Shown here: positions 1 through 5,424 of the stretch, piece by piece
Layout: the number at the start of each line of letters is the position of its first letter
Numbering within the stretch: the first letter of the stretch is position 1
Source: an archaeon
GTDB taxonomy: Archaea; Asgardarchaeota; Hermodarchaeia; Hermodarchaeales; Hermodarchaeaceae
Length of the DNA stretch: 5,676 bases
NCBI GenBank assembly: GCA_016550415.1
Contig: JABXGU010000226.1
Span: forward strand, 1 to 5,676
Direction: 5' to 3'
Notes under the pieces: generated by a model
Databases searched by the model: none
What the model was told of the DNA's origin: nothing
What the model saw: the letters and a program-made list of their open reading frames with translations, nothing else
Program-made: the position numbers and the translations under genes

Positions 1-56
1 CTACCGCAACGTTTTGATTCACATCGCTCCTCGTCAAGAACAGCTATCCGAACCAT
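1..56 (-). CDS. rli: ABCE1/Rli1 ribosome-recycling ATPase, N-terminal fragment (runs off the left edge)
   Basis: Reading the minus strand from the ATG at 56-54 gives 18 complete codons, MVRIAVLDEERCESKRCG, before the window ends. This matches the start of archaeal ABCE1 (RNase L inhibitor homologue), where a short RIAVLD strand leads into the 4Fe-4S domain; Cys12 and Cys17 have the C-x4-C spacing of its first two cluster ligands. ABCE1 is a soluble twin-ATPase that splits ribosomes after termination and is confined to archaea and eukaryotes, so this stub also indicates the domain of the organism. The start is supported by AGGTGAT on the minus strand (71-65), a 7-base match to the complement of the archaeal 16S rRNA 3' end, 8 nt before the ATG. 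The gene is divergent from the downstream operon and probably unrelated in function. The call rests on few residues, but the motif is distinctive. Confidence 0.8.
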   Translation of the reverse strand, partial: MVRIAVLDEERCESKRCG

Positions 57-64
57 CCTATCGA

Positions 65-71
65 ATCACCT
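65..71 (-). promoter_or_regulatory. Shine-Dalgarno site of the ABCE1/Rli gene
   Basis: The minus strand reads AGGTGAT, fully complementary to the usual 3' end of archaeal 16S rRNA (AUCACCUCCU), and lies 8 nt upstream of the ATG at 56. It fixes the start codon and implies a leadered transcript. Confidence 0.6.
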
Positions 72-372
72 GTTAACGTAGATTAATACAAGAATAAACA
101 TGCCCAATCGTTATTTTGAGGTTTTATTCATTGACCATAATCCTCTTTTGCATCTAGTGGGTATGAGTAGAGCGTAAAAACCTTTCGCCAAGTTATGAAT
201 GTGCAAAATTTCTTTCAACTTTCATGTTCCATTTATGCTCGATTTGGAGTTACAATCTCCTGTGCCCAGATGCGGTGTGTGTAGAAACGTGTAGTATACA
301 GCATTTAGAATGCGTCTTTGAAGTGTTCTTTAAAACTATCAAATACAAATATTGGTCTAATTATGATAAACC

Positions 373-381
373 TTTAATAAA
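373..381 (+). promoter_or_regulatory. Candidate archaeal TATA box of the DUF4956 operon
   Basis: TTTAATAAA resembles an archaeal TATA box. Transcription would be expected to begin about 25 nt downstream, near 403, giving a leader of about 14 nt before the ATG at 417 that still holds the weak Shine-Dalgarno-like GGAT at 405-408. The alternative TTTAAAA at 329-335 would give a leader of about 60 nt. Assignment is by position and composition only. Confidence 0.35.
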
Positions 382-416
382 TGGATCCATAAAAAGCACC
401 GTTTGGATGAACTTCC

Positions 417-1079
417 ATGGATCTAGACGATTTGATATCTGACTTCATGAATCCACCTGACGCATACCAATCAATCACAGTCGATCGCGTATTGTTGAGC
501 CTAGTTGTCACTTTCATTGTGAGCTTGTTCATATTCTACATGTATCGAAAAACATTCAAAGGGGTAATCTACACCCGCAACTTCAACATGGGACTGATTC
601 TAACTGGACTAGTAGTAACCCTTGTGGTTATACCCATCAGTTCAGACATCCGACTCTCTCTAGGAATGGTGGGCGCCCTAAGCATCATACGCTTCAGAAC
701 AGCCATCAAAGACCCAGCCGACATCGTCTTCACGTTCTGGGCAATAGCAGTTGGAATCATCAATGGTGCAGGTCTATACATGGTAGCCATAGTGGGTTCC
801 CCAATAATCGGGTTATTTTTGTTCGTGTTGAACCGAGCAAACTTGCGTACCAACGACCCATATCTGCTGGTAATCCACTACGAAACTGAAGCTGAAGCAG
901 CTGTCCAAGAAGCCCTTCCAGAAAACAAACTCAGATCTCGAACCGTAACTTCTGCTGGAGTGGAGCTTATGCTTGAAGTTCGAATGAAAGCGAAAGATAC
1001 ACCAAAGGTAGATGAATTGCTGAAGATTAAGGGTGTAAAGGACGCAGCGCTTGTCAGCTACAACGCTGATGTTGCTTAA
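417..1079 (+). CDS. DUF4956 family multi-pass membrane protein
   Basis: The 220-residue product has the DUF4956 hallmark at residues 81-100: a small-residue SLGMVGALSIIRFRTAIKDP segment, followed by a WAIAVGI-NGAG helix at 108-119. Likely membrane spans are at about 24-43, 57-75, 103-120 and 121-139, with 80-91 as a short fourth hydrophobic element. A soluble C-terminal domain (about 145-220) alternates strands and helices like a small ferredoxin or ACT-type fold; that fold is my inference. The family has no proven biochemical role. It is known mainly as a genomic partner of VTC-domain polyphosphate polymerases and CotH proteins, and a VTC gene lies two genes downstream. Arg92, Arg94 and Lys98 put positive charge in the conserved membrane segment, which would suit contact with a polyanion. 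GGAT at 405-408 is a weak ribosome binding site. Phe codons are almost all TTC (10 of 11), unlike the next two genes. The family call is firm; the function is open. Confidence 0.85.
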   Translation: MDLDDLISDFMNPPDAYQSITVDRVLLSLVVTFIVSLFIFYMYRKTFKGVIYTRNFNMGLILTGLVVTLVVIPISSDIRLSLGMVGALSIIRFRTAIKDPADIVFTFWAIAVGIINGAGLYMVAIVGSPIIGLFLFVLNRANLRTNDPYLLVIHYETEAEAAVQEALPENKLRSRTVTSAGVELMLEVRMKAKDTPKVDELLKIKGVKDAALVSYNADVA

Positions 1080-1119
1080 CTGCTACCGTTTCTTCAGCAG
1101 AGTGTGGGCGGTAGGTTAG

Positions 1120-2403
1120 ATGGCGAAAAAGGAGGATACAACTAGGTTGCACCTAAATAAATCAAGATTAGTGTTGGCGGTTCTGTATTCTGTGCTTCTT
1201 TTAGCTGGTACACTATTTTGCGTTGTTCAAACTAGCGGTGCGGACGCGGGTTCTTGGGTTGGTGAGGGCAATGTGATTGATGATGTTGATGTTTCTTTTG
1301 GCCGTTTTCCTGATGGTAAAGGTTCATGGCATACAATGAGTGAAGTTGTAACACCTTCTGAGCCTAATCAACTAGGAGCCGTTCCTTTTGGCTTAGTTAT
1401 TAACGAGTTTATGGCAAACAATGATGCTGCTGTTCCGGGTCCTGATGGCGATTATCCTGATTGGATTGAACTATACAATGGCGGCACCGAATCAATCGAT
1501 CTTGGAGGCATGTACTTATCCGATAACTTAGCAAATCCTGATGCTTGGCAGTTTCCATCTGGCACTGTCATAGAGGCTGGAGGCTTTCTTGTTATTTGGG
1601 CGGGTAACTCTTCTTATTCAGGGTCGATGCGTACCAGCTTCGGCCTTAATGCAAGTGGAGAAGCTGTCTGTCTATTCGCAACCGATGCTGAGACAGTAAT
1701 TGATTCAATCACTTTCACTGAGCAGCCCGATGATGTCTCGTATGGTAGAATACCTGACGGCGCTTCAACTTTGGATTACCTAACACCGACTCCTGGCATG
1801 CCTAACGAAATAGGTGAGGTTGATGTACCTGGTGGGCCTATTCCTGTGGATGAAATTCCAGATGGTTTGGTCATTAACGAGTTTATGGCTGATAATGACA
1901 TCACCATTGCGGGTCCTGACGGAACTTACCCTGACTGGATTGAACTATACAACGGCGGTAACGAGTCGGTCAATGTTGGCGGTATGTATTTGACTGATAA
2001 CGAGAGAAACCCTACTAAATGGCAATTTCCCAATGATACTGTCATAGAGGCTGGAGGCTATTTGCTTATCTGGGCCGATAACTCTTCAGATCAACGGTCG
2101 CTGCATACACGTTTTGGTCTTAACGCGAATGGGGAAGAAATCTGTCTCTTTGCCTGTGACGGCCAGACTTTGATTGATTCGATTGCTTATACTAAGCAGC
2201 TTGGCGATGTTTCGTATGGTAGAATGCCTGATGGTAGCCCAAATTGGGAACATATGCTGTCGGCGACTCCTGATTGGGGGAATAATCAGAGACGGATTGA
2301 TGCTAGAACTTCGCTTTGGTCGGTTTTGTTGCTTGTGGGTGTAATTGGGATTGTATGTGTTCTTTTCATTGTTGGAATCAAGTTGAATGCTAGGCGCGGG
2401 TGA
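1120..2403 (+). CDS. Membrane-anchored protein with tandem lamin-tail domains
   Basis: The 427-residue product has a basic N-terminus, a hydrophobic span at about 16-37, two lamin-tail domains (about 91-230 and 249-390), and a C-terminal span at about 398-421 ending in KLNARRG. Positive charges flanking both spans predict both ends inside the cell and the domains outside. Each domain starts LVINEFMA-N, continues with YPDWIELYNGG, WQFP, TVIEAGG and FGLNA-GE, and ends DVSYGR-PDG. The two are about 60 % identical by eye with constant 158-residue spacing. Residues 52-86 repeat only the domain's last part (VID, DVSFGRFPDG), a remnant or partial third copy. Lamin-tail domains are immunoglobulin-like folds seen in nuclear lamins and in bacterial secreted proteins, often fused to CotH kinases; no kinase domain is present here. 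The gene begins 40 bp after DUF4956, with a weak GGT at 1114-1116 before the ATG, and runs into the VTC gene. Its role is probably binding or scaffolding outside the membrane; the ligand is unknown. Confidence 0.82.
   Translation: MAKKEDTTRLHLNKSRLVLAVLYSVLLLAGTLFCVVQTSGADAGSWVGEGNVIDDVDVSFGRFPDGKGSWHTMSEVVTPSEPNQLGAVPFGLVINEFMANNDAAVPGPDGDYPDWIELYNGGTESIDLGGMYLSDNLANPDAWQFPSGTVIEAGGFLVIWAGNSSYSGSMRTSFGLNASGEAVCLFATDAETVIDSITFTEQPDDVSYGRIPDGASTLDYLTPTPGMPNEIGEVDVPGGPIPVDEIPDGLVINEFMADNDITIAGPDGTYPDWIELYNGGNESVNVGGMYLTDNERNPTKWQFPNDTVIEAGGYLLIWADNSSDQRSLHTRFGLNANGEEICLFACDGQTLIDSIAYTKQLGDVSYGRMPDGSPNWEHMLSATPDWGNNQRRIDARTSLWSVLLLVGVIGIVCVLFIVGIKLNARRG
1393..2284 (+). repeat. Tandem coding duplication of the lamin-tail domain, 474-bp period
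   Basis: The two domain-coding segments, starting near 1393 and 1867, align in register at an offset of 474 bp. The copies share long exact blocks, for example 22 bp at 1564-1585 and 2038-2059, and a block beginning at 1399 and 1873. Similarity at the DNA level, and not only the protein level, points to a fairly recent duplication or to gene conversion between the copies. Confidence 0.75.
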
Positions 2404-2404
2404 T
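2399..2404 (+). promoter_or_regulatory. Shine-Dalgarno site of the VTC gene, overlapping the upstream stop codon
   Basis: GGTGAT matches the archaeal anti-Shine-Dalgarno complement and contains the TGA stop (2401-2403) of the lamin-tail gene. It lies 3 nt before the ATG at 2408, a normal distance when the full AGGAGGTGAT register is considered. It favours the 2408 start over the ATG at 2387 and suggests translational coupling. Confidence 0.5.
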
Positions 2405-2407
2405 TTT

Positions 2408-3115
2408 ATGTTTGACCCTGAGGGACGTCGTCTGAGGCATGAGTTGAAGTATCATCTAAATTTTTTGCAGTATCGGATTCTTAGACGGAAGTTGGGGACA
2501 GTTCTTAAATTGGATTCCCATGCTGGACCTGCTGGTCGTTACCATGTTCGAAGTCTATATTTCGACGATTTCAGGAATAGCGCTTTTTTCGATAAAATGG
2601 CTGGAGTTCCTACGCGGAAGAAGTATCGTATGCGTATCTATGATTTATGTGATGACTTTATCAAGTTTGAGCGAAAGAGCAAGTTTAACACGTATGTATT
2701 CAAGGAGAGCGCGGTGCTCAACAGAGAAGAAGCTGATCGCATCATAAAGGGCGACGTGTCTTTCTTAGCTGAATCTGAAAGTCAACTTCTTAGGTGTTTC
2801 TATTTGGAGTGCCGTCGCAATCTTTTACGTCCTGTGGTGTTGGTGGACTATCTTAGGGAAGCATATGTTCATCCTGTTGGTGATACTAGGATTACTTTTG
2901 ATATTGGTTTGCGTACTGGTTTAGGACCTGTTTCTCTTTTTGATCATGATGCTTCTACTGTTGGGATTCGTGAGGAACCGGGTGTGATTTTGGAGGTTAA
3001 GTTTTGCAGTGTTCTTCCTGAGGTTGTTAGGAGTTTATTTACGGGCGGGATTCGTCCGCGGTTAGCTATTGGTAAGTTTGCTCTGTGTAGGGGGTCGGCA
3101 GGTGTTCTGGTTTGA
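2408..3115 (+). CDS. VTC-domain polyphosphate polymerase
   Basis: The 235-residue product is a stand-alone VTC catalytic domain. In yeast Vtc4 this tunnel-shaped fold transfers the gamma phosphate of ATP onto a growing polyphosphate chain, using basic residues and a divalent metal. Visible motifs in order are RHELKY (10-15), VRSLYFDD (47-54), YRMRIY with Arg74 and Arg76, FERK with Glu88 and Lys90, LRP with Arg141, YLREAY with Arg150, ITFD at 162-165, LEVK with the likely metal ligand Glu196 and Lys198, and the terminal IGKF with Lys223. All expected charged positions are present, so it should be active. No membrane span or SPX regulatory domain is seen, so membrane association may come through the DUF4956 partner. 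I chose the ATG at 2408 because GGTGAT precedes it and the family normally starts just before RHELKY; the in-frame ATG at 2387 would add 7 residues and overlap the upstream gene by 17 bp. The gene is last in the operon. Confidence 0.88.
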   Translation: MFDPEGRRLRHELKYHLNFLQYRILRRKLGTVLKLDSHAGPAGRYHVRSLYFDDFRNSAFFDKMAGVPTRKKYRMRIYDLCDDFIKFERKSKFNTYVFKESAVLNREEADRIIKGDVSFLAESESQLLRCFYLECRRNLLRPVVLVDYLREAYVHPVGDTRITFDIGLRTGLGPVSLFDHDASTVGIREEPGVILEVKFCSVLPEVVRSLFTGGIRPRLAIGKFALCRGSAGVLV

Positions 3116-3116
3116 T

Positions 3117-3142
3117 GTTTTTGTTGATGGGTTTTGGTTTTA
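3117..3142 (+). terminator. T-rich archaeal-type terminator of the operon
   Basis: Directly after the VTC stop codon come three T runs (3118-3122, 3132-3135, 3138-3141) separated by G-rich spacers, with no stable hairpin. Archaeal RNA polymerase terminates at such oligo-T tracts, and a convergent gene lies downstream. The call is based on composition only. Confidence 0.45.
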
Positions 3143-3201
3143 CTTAAAAATGAAGCCTCCGAATGTGCATCATGTTCTTTTATCACCCGTGTGGCAGAGG
3201 A

Positions 3202-3225
3202 CAAAAATTCTGTCTAGATTAGACA
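3202..3225 (-). terminator. Hairpin plus T-tract terminator of the Cthe_2159-type gene
   Basis: On the minus strand, 13 nt after the stop codon, a perfect 6-bp inverted repeat (TGTCTA, loop ATC, TAGACA; 3225-3211) is followed by GAATTTTTG (3210-3202). The stem is short and A/T-rich, so the T tract may do most of the work. Confidence 0.5.
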
Positions 3226-3237
3226 TATAGTCGTAAT

Positions 3238-5424
3238 TTAATCCCAAAGAGTCATCTTTTCGATTCTTTTTGCTTCCTCAAGATTGGCTCGGAGCTGTCT
3301 GTCTTTTTCATTTCCTGTTTCAGTAGCACAATAGAAGAATAAGTGCATGTCACCGTCTGCTACCGACTGTGGTTGCTGCACCGGAAATGGTGTGCCACCG
3401 ATAATCGTTACAACCTCGGAAATAGTGAAGTTGGTATATTTATTTCCTGGACTGTAGGTTCCATTTTCATATATGCCGTATGAGATAGTGCCTGTGGAGC
3501 TTCCTCCCAGATACACGTTATATGAACCAGGTGCAAGCTCAGGAGAAGAGAACACGATCGATTGATATGCTTTTTTGGGTCTAAATGTAAGAACTGTTTC
3601 ACCTGAAGCAGTTTGGATATTCACTAATCTATTAGCAAACTGCGGGAATAGAAAGTTCACGAGTACGGAATATTGAGTAGATATTGGACTTGGAGCCTGT
3701 GCCATATCGGAGCTTCCTGCACCAACTAATATTCCGCCAGTCATTTTGAATGAACCCATCCCATAATCTATCACACCGTTAGGGAAGGACCCTGGGACTG
3801 GACCATTAACAATCAAAACACCACCAGTCATCTCGATATATCCGTCTGAATCGAGACCGTCACAATCTGATTCGATGTAAATGAAGCCGCTGTTGATGAA
3901 TATGTAGAATTCACCCGGCGGTCCAAAACCGCCACCGCCGCCCCACCAGTCATCACCCCCATTCCCTTCGGCTACGTTGATTCCGTCATCGCTTGAGTTA
4001 ATCTCAAAATGACCATTGTTGATGGTGATTTTCCCGTTACTCTCTAGTCCTTCATAGGATTGTGATATGTCAAATGTTCCGCCATTTATTTCCAAAGATG
4101 TATCAGCGTGTATGCCGTCGTCCCCTGTCGCAATATGGTATGTACCGTTGTTTATGAGAATCATGTGATCTGAGTGAATTGCATCATCGGAAGAGCTGAT
4201 GATAAAATCCCCATCATATATAACTACACAGACCTCGGCTTTTAGCCCCTTAGTGGATACGTTTTCATCAGGTGTTACAGAACTTCCGCCGCCGCTTGTC
4301 AACGTGAAGGTCCCGCTGGTTATCAAAAGGTCGGTTGCGGCAGTAATAGCGTCCCCATTAGTGGAAGTAATGTCTAATGTGCCATCTTCAATTGAGATAA
4401 AGCCTCTGCTCTCTTCTTCGATATTATCCGATGTCAAGCCGTCGCCAACGGAATTTACCGTGATGTTTCCACCTTTAATCACTAGATAATTTTTGCCCCT
4501 AATCCCATCATCGACTGAAGTTACCGTAATATTCCCGCTTTTAATGATAAGTCCGTCATTACTTCGAATAGCATCGTTAGCATTTCCGCTAACTGTGAGC
4601 GACCCATTACCGTAGATTGTAAGGTCATCTCTACTAAGAAGCGCACCGTTGTCTTCATTGCCCGCATTGTCTGTTAGATAATTTTCTGTATTGTCAGCAA
4701 GGACAATGATGGTTTTATCTGCATTTTCGACATAAACAGGAGCGTTTGTAGTGCTACTGATGTTGACCCCGTTTAAAACAAGTCTCACAATCCCATCATC
4801 AGTGGTATTTAGGACTATCTGCCCATCTTCCAAAATACCGCTTATGTTATAGGTGCCTACAGATGTAATGGTTACCGTTGTCCCGTCAATTGTGATGCCG
4901 TTTCCATCATCGACGCTAATGGAATCGATATTTAACACTATTGTAATGACGTCAGAACTATCCCAAATATAATCTTCTTCATCTTCATGGTCGTCTTCAT
5001 TATTTCCTATGGCTTCAGCTATCGTAATGTCCAAATGGTCATCGGTTGGCGGTTCAGTTGGGGGTTCGGTTGGTGGTTCGGTTGTTGGTTCTTCAGTTGG
5101 TGGCTCAGTAGTAGGTTCCTCGGTTGGTGTTTCAGTCGGCGGTTCAGTTGTTGGTTCAGTCGGAGTTTCAGTTGGGGGTTCGGTTGTTGGTTCTTCAGTT
5201 GGTGGCTCAGTAGTAGGTTCCTCGGTTGGTGTTTCAGTTGGGGGTTCGGTTGTTGGTTCTTCAGGCGCAGGGTCTGAGTTGTCGCCATTCGTGCCACCTT
5301 CGTGTGTACCATCTTCTGGTGTAGTAGAGGTAACGCCTGTACTCCAGTTTAAACCGATAAATGCTACAACTATGGACAGTATAAGAATAGAGCCGAGAAG
5401 AAAAATCAGCTTTCGTTTTGCCAT
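3238..5424 (-). CDS. Anchored surface protein with Cthe_2159-type carbohydrate-binding beta-helix
   Basis: The 728-residue product begins with MAKRK and a hydrophobic segment (about 6-25), either a signal peptide or an uncleaved anchor. An acidic spacer leads to a Thr/Glu/Pro stalk (about 54-127) and an acid patch (143-151). From about 155 to 570 runs a Cthe_2159-type domain: a right-handed beta-helix with repeated rungs of the form DDGI then a strand then GG-x-I-x-I-x-S, with D-G/A-I/L signatures near 284, 305, 328, 358, 413, 436, 458, 480 and 522. It is interrupted by a Gly/Trp-rich loop at 488-505. A beta-rich C-terminal part (about 585-680) is followed by an unusual charged tail (685-728). 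The founding Clostridium thermocellum protein binds acidic polysaccharide and calcium, so a surface polysaccharide-binding role is likely; enzymatic activity is not established. No Shine-Dalgarno site precedes the ATG, and a TATA-like box 32-39 nt upstream predicts a very short leader. It converges on the polyphosphate operon; such proteins often sit near VTC and DUF4956 genes in bacteria. Confidence 0.83.
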   Translation of the reverse strand: MAKRKLIFLLGSILILSIVVAFIGLNWSTGVTSTTPEDGTHEGGTNGDNSDPAPEEPTTEPPTETPTEEPTTEPPTEEPTTEPPTETPTEPTTEPPTETPTEEPTTEPPTEEPTTEPPTEPPTEPPTDDHLDITIAEAIGNNEDDHEDEEDYIWDSSDVITIVLNIDSISVDDGNGITIDGTTVTITSVGTYNISGILEDGQIVLNTTDDGIVRLVLNGVNISSTTNAPVYVENADKTIIVLADNTENYLTDNAGNEDNGALLSRDDLTIYGNGSLTVSGNANDAIRSNDGLIIKSGNITVTSVDDGIRGKNYLVIKGGNITVNSVGDGLTSDNIEEESRGFISIEDGTLDITSTNGDAITAATDLLITSGTFTLTSGGGSSVTPDENVSTKGLKAEVCVVIYDGDFIISSSDDAIHSDHMILINNGTYHIATGDDGIHADTSLEINGGTFDISQSYEGLESNGKITINNGHFEINSSDDGINVAEGNGGDDWWGGGGGFGPPGEFYIFINSGFIYIESDCDGLDSDGYIEMTGGVLIVNGPVPGSFPNGVIDYGMGSFKMTGGILVGAGSSDMAQAPSPISTQYSVLVNFLFPQFANRLVNIQTASGETVLTFRPKKAYQSIVFSSPELAPGSYNVYLGGSSTGTISYGIYENGTYSPGNKYTNFTISEVVTIIGGTPFPVQQPQSVADGDMHLFFYCATETGNEKDRQLRANLEEAKRIEKMTLWD
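5044..5265 (-). repeat. Low-complexity TEPPTE/EEPTT stalk repeat with a 62-bp perfect internal duplication
   Basis: Residues 54-127 of the surface protein are built from TEPP, TETP and EEPT units (DNA period 12-15 bp, imperfect). Within them, 5075-5136 and 5177-5238 are identical over 62 bp at an offset of 102 bp (34 codons), so the reading frame is kept. Such tracts form extended, probably O-glycosylated stalks and change length by slippage or unequal recombination. The same DNA yields long shadow open frames on both strands that are artefacts of the repeat. Confidence 0.85.

Larger units (their letters stand above)
57..416. other. Divergent intergenic region, no supported gene
   Basis: This 360-bp A+T-rich stretch separates the divergent ABCE1/Rli gene and the DUF4956 operon and must hold both promoters. 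On the minus side, A/T-rich TATA-like blocks occur at about 91-100, 111-117 and 121-129; I cannot choose among them. On the plus side the candidates are TTTAAAA at 329-335 and TTTAATAAA at 373-381. A 72-codon open frame at 224-442 is Cys-rich, has no ribosome binding site, resembles no family I know and overlaps the real gene, so it is not called. I see no tRNA, CRISPR or long inverted repeat here. Confidence 0.6.

Noticed and set aside
1..81. Short open frames on the plus strand ending at 76 and 81, possible gene tails
   Set aside because: The minus strand of the same bases encodes a clear ABCE1/Rli N-terminus with a Shine-Dalgarno site, which explains the sequence better.
224..442. A 72-codon open frame in the divergent intergenic region
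   Set aside because: It has no ribosome binding site, is unusually rich in Cys, matches no family I recognise, overlaps the DUF4956 start and contains the likely promoter.
2944..3204. An 86-codon minus-strand frame across the end of the VTC gene
   Set aside because: It lies antisense to the conserved catalytic C-terminus of the polymerase and crosses both proposed terminators.
5044..5265. The regular repeats considered as a CRISPR array
   Set aside because: The units are 12-15 bp, contiguous and in frame with a Thr/Glu/Pro-rich protein, with no unique spacers.
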